Source: a virus
Length of the DNA stretch: 22,196 nt
IMG/VR virus record: IMGVR_UViG_3300030393_000020
Coordinates: 1-22,196 of that record
Reading direction: 5' to 3' (one strand)
Shown: positions 1 to 8,236 of the stretch, piece by piece
Layout of the letters: the number at the start of each line of letters is the position of its first letter
Numbering within the stretch: position 1 is the first letter of the stretch
Made by a program: the position numbers and the translations under genes
The notes under the pieces: generated by a model
What the model was told of the DNA's origin: nothing
The model's database searches: none
What the model saw: only the letters and a program-made list of their open reading frames with translations

Positions 1-978
1 CATCGAGGTGACAGATCCAGCCACTGAACCGGCACCACCAGAGAAGGTGGCCGGGAATGTCCAGGTAAGCGGAGCAGCGTTGCGATAGATGGCCCCGGCG
101 ACAGTGGTGACATCGACAGATGCAAAGTCGGGCGAGATGCAGATCTGCGTTCCATCCGCAAACCGGACATATCCTCCATTGGCATTGCTGCCGCGCTCGA
201 TCACCGCGCCGGTCGGCGTGCCGCCCGATTGCGCCACCGCCCCCACCAGGTTTTCCAGATGCACCAGCCGCGCCCAGCCCCCGAAGCTGTCACCGGAGGT
301 GCGGAGCTGCACCTCGCTGGAGGCATTGGGCGCCGCAGAGGAGCCGCGCGCAATGATCTGCAGCCCGCGCCCGGCGTTGCGGCGCAGCTGCAAAAGCGCC
401 CCATCAAAGGGCCAGCCCTCCTCCGCCGCAATGCTGTAGATCCCCGCAGGCACGTCGAGCCTGGAAGGATCCGGCAGCGATGGCGGGTTGGCCGCCAGAA
501 GCCCGCCCGCTCCAGTCCGCAGCAGCTTGCCCGCCGCGCTGTCTGTAGCACTGGCCTGCACCGCCGCGCCGGAGGCCAGCCCCGCGCTGTCGAACTCGAT
601 AGCCTCCTGATTGCCCGCCATCAGCGCCAGCCGGGAACTGCCCGCAGCATTTCCGATGGTGGTCTTGTTGCCCGCAGTCTGCACAAGAAAGTTGGAGGCA
701 ACGCCGTCGCGGAGTGCAGCCAACACCCCAGGACTGCCCGCAACCTCGACACTGGTGAACTTCGCCGCCGCCGGGGTGGTCAGGCCGATGGTGGTGTCAT
801 TGAGCGCCGCGCCGATGACGGTGGAGTTGGTTTCCAGAAAGGCGATGAAGGCCAGAAGCTCCGCGCGATGCGTGGTCGCAAAATGCTGGAACAGCGCATA
901 CATCTTGGCGTCAAAATCCGCCTCCGGCGTGCTGCGCTGCGGGATCTCGGGGAAGGCTGAGAAGGTCGGAATGCTCAT
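1..978 (-). CDS. Tail fibre protein with pyocin-knob-like domain (3' end cut by the window edge)
   Basis: The reading frame is open for 326 codons from an ATG at 978 to the left edge, so the C-terminus is missing. AGGAG lies ten bases before the ATG and overlaps the stop of the upstream gene. The N-terminal 50 residues are polar and helical (PEADFDAKMYALFQHFATTH), then a low-complexity Ala/Gly/Thr stretch typical of fibre shafts follows. Residues of about 175-245 (GIYSIAAEEGWPFDG to RTSGDSFGGWARLVHLENL) resemble the pyocin-knob domain of phage and pyocin tail fibres. Next comes a SNANGGYVRFADGTQICIS segment, a module common in fibre receptor-binding ends. The likely role is host recognition at the tail tip. 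It is the last tail gene visible. Function is inferred from motif resemblance and position. Confidence 0.8.
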   Translation of the reverse strand, partial: MSIPTFSAFPEIPQRSTPEADFDAKMYALFQHFATTHRAELLAFIAFLETNSTVIGAALNDTTIGLTTPAAAKFTSVEVAGSPGVLAALRDGVASNFLVQTAGNKTTIGNAAGSSRLALMAGNQEAIEFDSAGLASGAAVQASATDSAAGKLLRTGAGGLLAANPPSLPDPSRLDVPAGIYSIAAEEGWPFDGALLQLRRNAGRGLQIIARGSSAAPNASSEVQLRTSGDSFGGWARLVHLENLVGAVAQSGGTPTGAVIERGSNANGGYVRFADGTQICISPDFASVDVTTVAGAIYRNAAPLTWTFPATFSGGAGSVAGSVTSM

Positions 979-991
979 CTGCGGCACTCTC

Positions 992-1897
992 CTATTTGAG
1001 GGTTTTGAGGATCAGCGGAAAGACAGATTCGCCCGCCACATCGATCGGCTGACTGTGGTCATCGACAAAGCCCAGCCCTTCGATCCCGAAGGAAGGCGCC
1101 GCGCCGGTGACGTAAAAAGCGGTCGCCAGCCCGTCGACCTCGGCCACGATATCCATGACGCGCGGCGCCTGATGGCTCGGCACCAGAAGCGACAGGTCGA
1201 CCTTGCGGGTGGAGCCGCGCCGGACCAGGATCTCATTGCCAAAATCGTCATAGCCCTTGCGGCTGTGGCTGACGAACTGGACCCGGGGCAGGTTCAGCAC
1301 CCGGCCCAGAAGATGGTTGCGCCCGAGCACGATATGGCCGACCTCAGCCACCGCGCCGGGGGCCTCGATGGAGATGTCGACACGGTGGCCGATATAGCCG
1401 GGAAAGCCGTTGAGCACCTTCTGGCGGGCATAGATCACGCCGCCGAAGAACCAGGTATAGGCGCTGACCACATGGCCGGTGTCGACCATGGCAAAGGTCT
1501 GGTCATGGATGCGGCTGGCCCCGTCCCAGACCTCGATCCGCACGCGGCCCGCAGTCAGACCAAAGAGCGCAATGGCATCGCAATCCTGCGAGGGCACCAC
1601 CGAATAGGTGATCAGATCCGCCTGTTTCGCGGTATTGGAGCGGCGCTGATCAAAGGCCCGCCAGCGGTTGGTGGCGCTGATCTCCAGCCAGGCGCTGCCA
1701 TCGTCGGAGACCGGATCATGGCCCTGGTTGCCCTCCGCGAGGCTCTCATAGATCCGGTGCGACAGGGGCGAGATCACCCGGTCCCCCGTGCCGTAGCTGG
1801 TCGCCGCCGCCCAGACCGGGTGATCATCCTCGGCAATATTCGACGCCACCAGCTCCGCCTCGGTGACCGGCATCGGTGCGATGATATTGAAGTCCAT
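992..1897 (-). CDS. Distal tail protein with an N-terminal carbohydrate-binding-like module
   Basis: This 301-aa protein starts at an ATG that shares one base with the tape measure stop (TGATG), indicating translational coupling. Residues of about 28-75 (VWAAATSYGTGDRVI, then HRIYESLAEGN and W70) have the spaced aromatic pattern of small carbohydrate-binding modules found in phage tail proteins. They are followed by TNRWRAFDQ. This N-terminal arrangement (IAPxxVTEAxLVASNI, then GDRVI, then ATNRWRxFD) is one I recognise from siphophage tail proteins encoded just after the tape measure. The remaining 200 residues look beta-rich. The likely role is a baseplate or tail-tip component between tube and fibre. 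It could equally be annotated simply as phage tail protein; no enzymatic motif is visible. Confidence 0.72.
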   Translation of the reverse strand: MDFNIIAPMPVTEAELVASNIAEDDHPVWAAATSYGTGDRVISPLSHRIYESLAEGNQGHDPVSDDGSAWLEISATNRWRAFDQRRSNTAKQADLITYSVVPSQDCDAIALFGLTAGRVRIEVWDGASRIHDQTFAMVDTGHVVSAYTWFFGGVIYARQKVLNGFPGYIGHRVDISIEAPGAVAEVGHIVLGRNHLLGRVLNLPRVQFVSHSRKGYDDFGNEILVRRGSTRKVDLSLLVPSHQAPRVMDIVAEVDGLATAFYVTGAAPSFGIEGLGFVDDHSQPIDVAGESVFPLILKTLK

Positions 1898-4800
1898 CAG
1901 CGCCGCTCCCCCGGCAGGCCCGCCTCATCCCAATCGTCCACCGTGTTGGCGATCCGATCGAGCAGCATCCGCATCACCTGCCCCTGCGCCACCACATGGC
2001 GGCTCAGCTCCTCCACGCCCTTGGCCAGGGGGCGATTGTCCAGCATCGCCACAGACTCCGCGTGGCTGTGAATCCGCGAGGGGCCGGTGGTCTCGATCTC
2101 CCAGCCGCGCTCGCCGACAATGCGCGCACCGCCCTGATGGGCGCCGCCGCGCGCAAAGGCGGGAATGCCGCCGAGATCCCGGATCTGGGCGCGCAGGGTC
2201 TCAAGCTGATTTGCGCTGGTTCTGTAGCGCTGGTTATGAGCCCGGATCTGCGCCTCCAGCCCATCCGCCCCCCGAAAAGCCGCACGGAACCCGGCCAGAT
2301 CTGCCCCTGCCCCATAGGTCAGGTAATCCGCATCATAGATGATCCGCCCCGAGACATCCGAGACCCGCAGATCGGCATCCCGGCCCCCCGCGCGGGTCAG
2401 GCTCACGCCGGTCTGCTGCTCCAGCGCCTCGATCTGCGCCACCAGGCTCGTCGCCTCACTGCGATCCGCTACGACAGAGGCCGCCGTCTGCCCCTGCGCC
2501 TGCAGCGCCGCGATCTGGGTCTGGGCCGCACGCGCCTGGCGGTCGGCCTCCACAGCGGCGCGCAGCTCGCCGAGCATGCCGCGCAGCCGGTCCAGGGGCG
2601 CGCGCAGCCGTCCGGTCTGGCTCGCGAGATCGGCAAAGACATCATCCGCCTCCAGCACCACACCGCCGCCAAAGGTGAGCCGGCCAGTTCCACCACCAGT
2701 GCCGATCAGCCGCGACAGGCGGGTCAGCCGATCCACCGTCTCCGAGCTGTCACCGGTTAGCGCCACATTGACCTGCCGCGACAGATTGGCCGAGCGCGTC
2801 AGCACCAGCGCGCGCGTGTCCGCATCAAGATCGCGGCCCAGGTCCAGCATCAGGCTCCGGCGCAGATCCGCCGCCGTTGTCAGCGCCAGCCTGCGGCTGT
2901 CGCGGTCCAGATCCGCCCCCAGCACCAGATCCAGCGTCGAGATATGCTGCGAGAGCGCATGGGTGGCAATCCAGCGATCGGCCGGGCTCAAATCATCGCG
3001 CCGGAGGATAAAATCCAGCGTGGTGCGAATGCCGCTATCGGCCTGCTCCACCAGTTCCCGCAGCCAGCGCGGCGCGTTGTCATCCAGAGACACAGCCACA
3101 TCCAGCGCGCCCACCAGATCGTCATAGCTGAAGGCCTCGGCATTCTCGATCGCGGCCTCCAGCGCCGAGAGAGACCCCTCAAAGGCCGCCACCGTGCCAT
3201 CCCAATCCGCCGCCAGCGCCTGCACACCGTCGCTGAGATCCGCCACCTGATCCGCCGTCAGCCCCTCCAGCTGCAGGAAGTTGCCGAGCGAGGTCAGCAC
3301 CTCGATCTGGTGCTGATAGAGCCCGGCCAGCACCTCATCATTACCCGCTTCCAGATCGGCAATGCCAGCGGCCCTTGCCATCTGCGCCTGCACCTCGGCG
3401 GCAATGCGGCGATAGTCCAGCTCGGAGCCGGCGCTGTCGCGGGCGCTCTGCAGATAGGTTCGCGCCAGATCCGGCAGCGCCGCCGCCGAGGCCGCATCGC
3501 CCGCCTGAACCCCCGCAAAGGCCCTGTCCAGCCGGGCGCGCTGCACCGCCGCCGCCTGATCGCTGCTGGCCGCCCTCAGATCGGTATTGACCAGATCCGC
3601 CACAAAGCCGCGCAGACTGTCCGCCGTGCGCCGCCACTCCTCTGCGGCGGTGCGGGCCTCGCTGATCATGTCGCGGGCGGTGTCAATCTGGGTGCCGATC
3701 TCGCCGCCGACCTCCTGCGCAATCCCCGCCAGCTCCGCCGTGAAGGCGCTGACCTCGGGCAGCACCTCATCCAAGGCGCCCGACAGCTGCAGCAATTGCG
3801 CATAAAGCGCCTGCCCGCCCTCGGTGGTCAGATCGAGACTGTCGACGATCTCGCGGAAGCCATCGCGCGAGGCGGGCATGGCAATGCCGAGGCTCTCGAA
3901 CTCTTCGCGCAGGCGGCGCAAGATCACCTCGCTCTGTTCTGACTCTGAGTAAAAACCGGAGACATAGCCCGTGACCGCCGCCGACATCTGATCGGCGCCC
4001 CCGAAGGCCGCCACCAGATCCGAGGCCAGATCCGCCCCGGCCAGCGACACATCAAAGGCGGTGCGGCCCAGCAGATCCATGGCGTCATTCACCGTGACCA
4101 GGCTCCCCGACAGCCGCGCCAGCGTCTCCGAGGCCGTCTCGCCCGCGCGGCTGAAGGCCTCGGTGCCGAGGATCAGATCCGCCATCTGCTCCTGGGCGGC
4201 GGCCATGTGATCCGCGATATCCTGCTGGATTTGCTCTTGCGTCCGCCCCGAGGTCATCACCGAGAGATGATAGCCCTCGAACTCCGCCAGCGCATCCGCG
4301 CCAAGCCCCAGCGCCTCGGCCATCGACAAAAGCCCGGTGGTGACACCGCTGACCTGCTGATCCAGCGCCGCATCCAGATCGCCGTCCAGGGCGCCCTGGA
4401 TATCGCGGTCGCTGCGGAACCAGCCGCCGCGATAATGGTCGCGGGTGTAGCCGTCAAAGCCCGCCGCCCCCACCGTGCCCTCCAGCGCCGAGAAGTCAAA
4501 GCTGCGCCCGAAGGCTTTCTTCAGAAGCGCGGCACCGCCAAACACAATGCCAAGCGCCGGGATTGCCGCGCCGATCGCGCCAAGCCCGCCCGACGCCCCG
4601 GACAAAAGCCCGCCGAGATTGGCAAAGCTCGACCCCAGCCCGCCGCCCGACAGCACGCCGCCAAGACCAGATCCCAGACCGCCGAGAATGCCACCGCCGC
4701 CCAGAAGGCCACTGGCGCCCTGCCCCAGCAGTCCTGTCAAAAGACCGCCACCGCCGGAGATCACCCCGCCCGCCGCATTCGCTGCAGTGCCCGCACCGCC

Positions 4801-6681
4801 GAGCGACAGCCCCAGGGCGATCTGTATTTTATTTTTGGCAAACTGCGCCGCGAGATCCGCAAGCCCCCGCGTGGCAGCCTCCTTGAGGCCGTCCCACAGG
4901 TCGCGGAAGTCGCGCAGGCCGCCCGCGACCCAATCGCCAAAGCTCCGCGAGACGCCATCCACCGCCGTCGACAGCGGCCCGCTCATTTCTTGCGAGAGAT
5001 CCCCTGCCGCCTCGCGTGTCTTCGACAAGCCCCCTGCCACGCCGCCGCCGGAGCCGTCATCCAGCACCTGCCCCAGCTCGCCGAGTTTCTCCTTCAGCGC
5101 ATCCGCGCTGTCATCGCCCGCATCCAGTTCCGCATTGGCCGAATCCATCTGCAGGGTCAGGGTCTTCAGGGCTTCAGTTGCCTTGCCCCAGCCCTGTTTT
5201 GCCAGCGCCGCCGCCGTCTTGCGCGCCGCCTCGGCCGCCTCCTGATGGGCGGCGACCTTCACAGTCAACCCATGCACCGCGCTGGCCGCCTCCACCGCAT
5301 AGCCATGCAGCGACAGCGCCAGCCCGTCCTGCCCCGCCGCCCGCGCGCCCTCGGTCATCCGATGCAGGAACCCGGCCCAGGTCGCCTGCACCCCGGAGAT
5401 CATGGAGACAAACCCGGCCTGCACCCCGGCCCAGACCGCCTGCAGGGCGGGCTTGATCGCCTGCGCCCCGGTGGTGATCCCCTCCCAGACCCCTTTGGCA
5501 AGATCGCCGAGCGCCTGCAGCGCCGCGCCCCAGCCGCCGGTGGCCACAACCAGATCGTGGAACTTCATCGCCAGATAGCCCGCCCCCACCACCAGCGCGC
5601 CGATGCCGGTGGCAATCACCGCGCCGCGCAGCAGCACAAGCCCCCGCTGCAGGCCTTTCATGGCAACCCCTGCAATCGCCGCCTTGGCAGAGGTCGCCCC
5701 CAGCGCCAGCTCCAGCGCCACGGCGGATTTGGCCGCCGCCGCAAAGCGCAGCGGTGCCAGCGCCACCGTGGAGATCAACCCACCCATGCCGAGCGCCAGT
5801 GGCGTCGCCACCTTCAGCACCAGCCCCAGCGCCAGCGCCGCAGGCCCCAGCGTGCCCACCAGCAGCGCGCCAGTCGCCACCACCTGCTTGGTCCCATCGG
5901 ACAGGTCATTGAACCAGGTCGAGACATCCGCCACCCGGTCGCTCAGCCCCTGCAGCGCGGGCGCCAGCGCCACCGTCACCTGATTGGCCAGCCCCCGGCC
6001 CGCCAGGCCCATCCGCGACAGCGCGTCATTGGTCAGCTCGATCTGATCGGCCTCAACCTCGGAGACCGCGACGCCAAAGCGGCTCACATCCGCCGCCGCC
6101 ACCCGCAGCGCCGCGCCGTCAATGCGGGTGAAGATCAGCCCCGCCCGGCTGCCAAACAGCTCCGAGGCCACCGCCGCGCGCTCCGCCTCCGGCACATACG
6201 CCGCCAGCGCGCTCTGGATCTCGTCCAGCCGCTGATCCAGCGGCAGCGCCTGCAGCTCCGACGCCGACAGATGCAGCCGGTCCAGCGCCTTGGCCGCCGC
6301 GCCGGTGCCGCCCGCCGCCTGGCTCAGGCGTTTGGTCAGCTGGATCGTCGCCTGCTGCACCTCGCCCATGGCAACGCCCGACAGATCCGCTGCCCGCTCC
6401 AGCACCTGCATCGAGGCCACGGTGGTGCCCAGCGACTGCGCCATCTTGGCCTGGGCATCGACGATCCGCAGGCTGGAGCGCACGGCCACCGTTGCCGCCC
6501 CCGCCATCGGCAGGGTGAGGCCAAGCGCCATGCGCCGCCCGGCCCCCTCCATTTTACCCGCCAGTGCCACCATGCGGCGCTCGACAGTGCCCATGGTCGC
6601 CTGCGCCCGCTTCGCGCCCGTCTCGAAGGCGGCGGAGTCCATCGAAAGCACGCCGCGCAGCGCGCCAATAACTGCGGACAT
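1897..6681 (-). CDS. Tail tape measure protein
   Basis: At 1594 aa this is by far the longest gene in the window. It sits directly after the tail chaperone pair, the standard siphovirus position. The N-terminal 250 residues are helical (VERRMVALAGKMEGAGRRMA onward). Hydrophobic stretches at about residues 265-310 and 345-375 could span membranes during DNA ejection. A very Gly-rich hydrophobic segment occupies about residues 625-710. Residues 1193-1303 hold four degenerate 27-29-aa repeats. Near the C-terminus ARGGAHQGGARIVGERGWEIE matches the GERGxE motif common at tape measure ends. If it follows the usual rule of about 1.5 angstrom per residue, the tail would be near 240 nm. The protein fills the tail, sets its length and is ejected ahead of DNA. 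AAGGGGG precedes the ATG by five bases. No cell-wall hydrolase motif was recognised. Confidence 0.93.
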   Translation of the reverse strand: MSAVIGALRGVLSMDSAAFETGAKRAQATMGTVERRMVALAGKMEGAGRRMALGLTLPMAGAATVAVRSSLRIVDAQAKMAQSLGTTVASMQVLERAADLSGVAMGEVQQATIQLTKRLSQAAGGTGAAAKALDRLHLSASELQALPLDQRLDEIQSALAAYVPEAERAAVASELFGSRAGLIFTRIDGAALRVAAADVSRFGVAVSEVEADQIELTNDALSRMGLAGRGLANQVTVALAPALQGLSDRVADVSTWFNDLSDGTKQVVATGALLVGTLGPAALALGLVLKVATPLALGMGGLISTVALAPLRFAAAAKSAVALELALGATSAKAAIAGVAMKGLQRGLVLLRGAVIATGIGALVVGAGYLAMKFHDLVVATGGWGAALQALGDLAKGVWEGITTGAQAIKPALQAVWAGVQAGFVSMISGVQATWAGFLHRMTEGARAAGQDGLALSLHGYAVEAASAVHGLTVKVAAHQEAAEAARKTAAALAKQGWGKATEALKTLTLQMDSANAELDAGDDSADALKEKLGELGQVLDDGSGGGVAGGLSKTREAAGDLSQEMSGPLSTAVDGVSRSFGDWVAGGLRDFRDLWDGLKEAATRGLADLAAQFAKNKIQIALGLSLGGAGTAANAAGGVISGGGGLLTGLLGQGASGLLGGGGILGGLGSGLGGVLSGGGLGSSFANLGGLLSGASGGLGAIGAAIPALGIVFGGAALLKKAFGRSFDFSALEGTVGAAGFDGYTRDHYRGGWFRSDRDIQGALDGDLDAALDQQVSGVTTGLLSMAEALGLGADALAEFEGYHLSVMTSGRTQEQIQQDIADHMAAAQEQMADLILGTEAFSRAGETASETLARLSGSLVTVNDAMDLLGRTAFDVSLAGADLASDLVAAFGGADQMSAAVTGYVSGFYSESEQSEVILRRLREEFESLGIAMPASRDGFREIVDSLDLTTEGGQALYAQLLQLSGALDEVLPEVSAFTAELAGIAQEVGGEIGTQIDTARDMISEARTAAEEWRRTADSLRGFVADLVNTDLRAASSDQAAAVQRARLDRAFAGVQAGDAASAAALPDLARTYLQSARDSAGSELDYRRIAAEVQAQMARAAGIADLEAGNDEVLAGLYQHQIEVLTSLGNFLQLEGLTADQVADLSDGVQALAADWDGTVAAFEGSLSALEAAIENAEAFSYDDLVGALDVAVSLDDNAPRWLRELVEQADSGIRTTLDFILRRDDLSPADRWIATHALSQHISTLDLVLGADLDRDSRRLALTTAADLRRSLMLDLGRDLDADTRALVLTRSANLSRQVNVALTGDSSETVDRLTRLSRLIGTGGGTGRLTFGGGVVLEADDVFADLASQTGRLRAPLDRLRGMLGELRAAVEADRQARAAQTQIAALQAQGQTAASVVADRSEATSLVAQIEALEQQTGVSLTRAGGRDADLRVSDVSGRIIYDADYLTYGAGADLAGFRAAFRGADGLEAQIRAHNQRYRTSANQLETLRAQIRDLGGIPAFARGGAHQGGARIVGERGWEIETTGPSRIHSHAESVAMLDNRPLAKGVEELSRHVVAQGQVMRMLLDRIANTVDDWDEAGLPGERR
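2773..3105 (-). repeat. Four degenerate 27-29-aa tandem repeats in the tape measure protein
   Basis: Four consecutive units start with LDVAVSLDD (residue 1193), LDFILRRDDL (1222), LDLVLGADLD (1250) and LMLDLGRDLD (1277). Each has a hydrophobic strand-like start, an acidic DLD/DDL turn and a helical second half (for example RDSRRLALTTAADLRRS). A truncated fifth start, VNVALTGD, follows. The last two units are clearly alike and the first two are more divergent. The period is far longer than the 11-residue helical period usual in tape measure rods. Confidence 0.6.
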
Positions 6682-6990
6682 CTATGCCCCCTTTTTGCTT
6701 TTGAAGTGCAGACCCATCAGACTCGCGCGCAGCTGTTCCACATCCTGCGTCGCATCAGCCTTGGTGCTGCGGCCCTTGCGGCCCGCCGCCCTGGTAAAAT
6801 CCGGCATTGATTTGGGGCTGTGGAAGGCGTGGCTGACCAGCACGCCCAGTTCCTGATTGAGCACCCGGCGCGCGTCGATCTCGGCGTCCTTGGACCGGAT
6901 CCTTGCGCGGGTGATCAGGTCATATTCCCGCAAGGTCACGCCGGGGAAATCGGCGTGGTGCTGGCCCAATTCGCACCACGCCGCCATCAA
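6682..6990 (-). CDS. Tail assembly chaperone, T-part, reached by -1 frameshift from the G-part
   Basis: This 102-aa frame lies between the G-like chaperone gene and the tape measure, where lambda has its GT frame. It could only start independently at TTG 6990 or ATG 6987, and neither has a Shine-Dalgarno sequence. The frame is open further upstream and is exactly the -1 frame of the preceding gene, joining it at the slippery heptamer at 7026-7032. A frameshift there would add 114 residues to K115 of the G-part and give a 229-aa fusion. The junction-proximal sequence (VDWPGLMAAWCELGQHHADF, then PGVTLREYDLI) resembles the small tail assembly chaperone of Rhodobacterales gene transfer agents. 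The fusion would bind the tape measure during tail assembly and be absent from virions. It may be annotated elsewhere as an independent hypothetical protein. Confidence 0.7.
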   Translation of the reverse strand: MMAAWCELGQHHADFPGVTLREYDLITRARIRSKDAEIDARRVLNQELGVLVSHAFHSPKSMPDFTRAAGRKGRSTKADATQDVEQLRASLMGLHFKSKKGA

Positions 6991-7001
6991 TCCCGGCCAG
7001 T

Positions 7002-7370
7002 CTACGCCCCCGCCGGGGGGCGCGCCTTTCCCGGTTCTGCGGCCTCACCGGATTCCGTGCCCGTTTCCGTTTTGGGCGCGGGGAAGGCTTTGCCGATCGC
7101 CTCGGCCACAAAGGGCACCACCTTGCGCGCGCCGCCCGCGGCGTCGACCATCTCCATGGCCTCCTCTTTGGACACGCCGCTGCCATCCCCGAGACCCGCC
7201 GCCAGCGCCGAGACCAGAAGCTTGATCCCGCCGGTGCCCTGGATCAGCCGGTCCAGCAGGCTATCGAAAGGCGCATTGCCATTGTCCTCTTCGAACCGCA
7301 TCAGCGCGCCCGTGGTCAGACGCAGTTTATGGGTCACCTTGCCCAGCTTCAGAGTTGCGGCCGGGATCAT
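7002..7370 (-). CDS. Tail assembly chaperone, G-part (GTA gp10-like)
   Basis: The 122-aa product starts at an ATG overlapping the tail tube stop by four bases (ATGA). Its beta-rich N-terminus (ATLKLGKVTHKLRLTTGALMRFEEDNG) resembles small proteins found after the tail tube gene in Rhodobacterales gene transfer agents and siphophages. The C-terminus is disordered and rich in Pro, Glu and Gly. The GGA AAG codons for G114 and K115 form part of a G GGA AAG heptamer, seven codons before the stop. By analogy with lambda G, most ribosomes would end here and a minority would shift to make the GT fusion. Function is inferred from position, frameshift signal and family resemblance. Confidence 0.75.
   Translation of the reverse strand: MIPAATLKLGKVTHKLRLTTGALMRFEEDNGNAPFDSLLDRLIQGTGGIKLLVSALAAGLGDGSGVSKEEAMEMVDAAGGARKVVPFVAEAIGKAFPAPKTETGTESGEAAEPGKARPPAGA
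7005..7022 (-). other. GC hairpin just downstream of the frameshift site
   Basis: The minus strand reads CGCCCCC, loop CGGC, GGGGGCG: a perfect 7-bp all-GC stem three bases after the slippery heptamer and directly before the zero-frame TAG. It is a plausible frameshift stimulator. The spacer is shorter than the usual 5-9 bases, although the outer pairs may open as the ribosome reaches the site. Confidence 0.6.
7026..7032 (-). promoter_or_regulatory. -1 ribosomal frameshift slippery heptamer GGGAAAG
   Basis: On the minus strand the zero-frame codons read CCG GGA AAG, so the heptamer is correctly phased as G GGA AAG. Phage lambda uses the same heptamer for gpG/gpGT. Three bases downstream a 7-bp GC hairpin begins. 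The -1 frame is open from here to the stop at 6682. Confidence 0.8.
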
Positions 7371-7813
7371 GCTGCGGCCCCTTCCGTCCAGTCAATGAGC
7401 CCGGTCGGGCGCAGTTTGAGATCCGTCATCAGGTCGCCATCCACATCCGTCGAGGGCATCGAGGGGTTGACGAAGGCCTTGAACCGGAAGGTATCGCCCG
7501 TCGACTGCCCCGGCCCCGCGGGCAGGGTGACCCGAAAGAACACCGGCTGGCGCGACGCCCTGTAGGCCGCCGCCTGCTTGTACAAAGCGGTCGAGTAAAA
7601 ACAGCTCAGCGTCACCTCGCCGGTGTCCGTCATCCCCACGCCCCATTCGCGCGCGCGCCCCGGACTGTCCAGCGAGGTCCGGTCGCGGTATTCCGGGTTT
7701 TCCTCCGGGATGCCCACGGTCTTGCAGCCCGTGATGGCGGCAAAACTGTCCTCCACATCCTCGGCGGACCATTCGATCTCCACCAGATCGCCTGCAATGA
7801 CATTCTCTGCCAT
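7367..7813 (-). CDS. Major tail tube protein
   Basis: The 148-aa product lies between the DUF3168-like tail terminator and the chaperone pair, the conserved place of the tail tube gene in HK97- and GTA-like modules. The N-terminus (VIAGDLVEIEWSAEDVEDSFAAI) and the mid-region (YRDRTSLDSPGRAREWGVG) fit phage tail tube proteins, as does the alternating hydrophobic beta pattern with a C-terminal FRFKAFVNPSMP...VDGDLMTDLKLRPTG section. It would polymerise around the tape measure to form the tube. AAGGA lies seven bases before the ATG. The gene overlaps the next start by four bases. A GC hairpin lies in its leader. Confidence 0.82.
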   Translation of the reverse strand: MAENVIAGDLVEIEWSAEDVEDSFAAITGCKTVGIPEENPEYRDRTSLDSPGRAREWGVGMTDTGEVTLSCFYSTALYKQAAAYRASRQPVFFRVTLPAGPGQSTGDTFRFKAFVNPSMPSTDVDGDLMTDLKLRPTGLIDWTEGAAA

Positions 7814-7843
7814 GGCGTTTTCCTTTCATCATGTTTGGAAAGA

Positions 7844-7861
7844 GGGCCGGTCGCCCGGCCC
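7844..7861 (-). other. GC hairpin in the leader of the tail tube gene
   Basis: The minus strand reads GGGCCGG, loop GCGA, CCGGCCC, followed by TCTTTCC. It occupies most of the 60-base gap after the DUF3168-like gene, one of the few real gaps in the tail operon. With no T-run it is a poor intrinsic terminator. It may be an RNA processing or stability element for the abundant tube mRNA. Confidence 0.45.
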
Positions 7862-7873
7862 GTTCAGCTGTGA

Positions 7874-8236
7874 TCAGGCGCGGTAGCGCACCTGCACATC
7901 CAGCATTTGCAGCCGGATCACATCGCCGCCGGTCTCCGATATGGAATCCCGCCGGGACAGTTCCTTGATGCGGATCACCGACCCGCCCCGATAGTCGGTC
8001 AGCGCCTGCGAGACCAAAGGTGCCAGCTGCAGCACCTGGTCGGCATCCTCGGAATAGATATTGATCTGCACCCGTGCGGTCTCGATATCGGCGCGGCCCT
8101 TCAGGGAATAGCCGGTCAGATTTGAGATCCGTTGCAACGTGATGCGTGGGAACCCCTCGGCATCGTCAAAGCCGCCCCAGACGACAGCCGGAGTGAATGA
8201 CACAAGCACGGCACAGAGATCCGTCTCCATGCTCAT
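7874..8236 (-). CDS. Tail terminator/completion protein (DUF3168-like)
   Basis: The 120-aa product has the size and layout of DUF3168 proteins: an N-terminal helix (METDLCAVLVSF), a central RITLQRISNLTGYSLKGRADIETARVQ-type strand region split by a turn, then INIYSEDADQVLQLAPLVSQAL and a C-terminal strand. Members of this group cap the tail tube where it meets the head. The position between the HK97-gp10-like gene and the tail tube gene is the canonical one. The ATG overlaps the preceding stop by four bases (ATGA). A second in-frame ATG lies two codons downstream. The next gene is 60 bases away across a GC hairpin. Confidence 0.8.
   Translation of the reverse strand: MSMETDLCAVLVSFTPAVVWGGFDDAEGFPRITLQRISNLTGYSLKGRADIETARVQINIYSEDADQVLQLAPLVSQALTDYRGGSVIRIKELSRRDSISETGGDVIRLQMLDVQVRYRA

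Noticed and set aside
611-2071. 486-codon plus-strand frame opposite the distal tail genes
   Set aside because: Spans the boundary of two minus-strand tail genes and has no domain-like sequence.
4207-6810. 867-codon open frame on the plus strand opposite the tape measure gene
   Set aside because: Arg/His/Pro/Gln-rich translation without domain character, and it is fully antisense to a well-supported gene. This is a GC-skew shadow.
7844-7861. Intrinsic terminator before the tail tube gene
   Set aside because: The stem is strong, but no T-run follows, and a terminator here would cut off all tail genes. Listed as a hairpin only.
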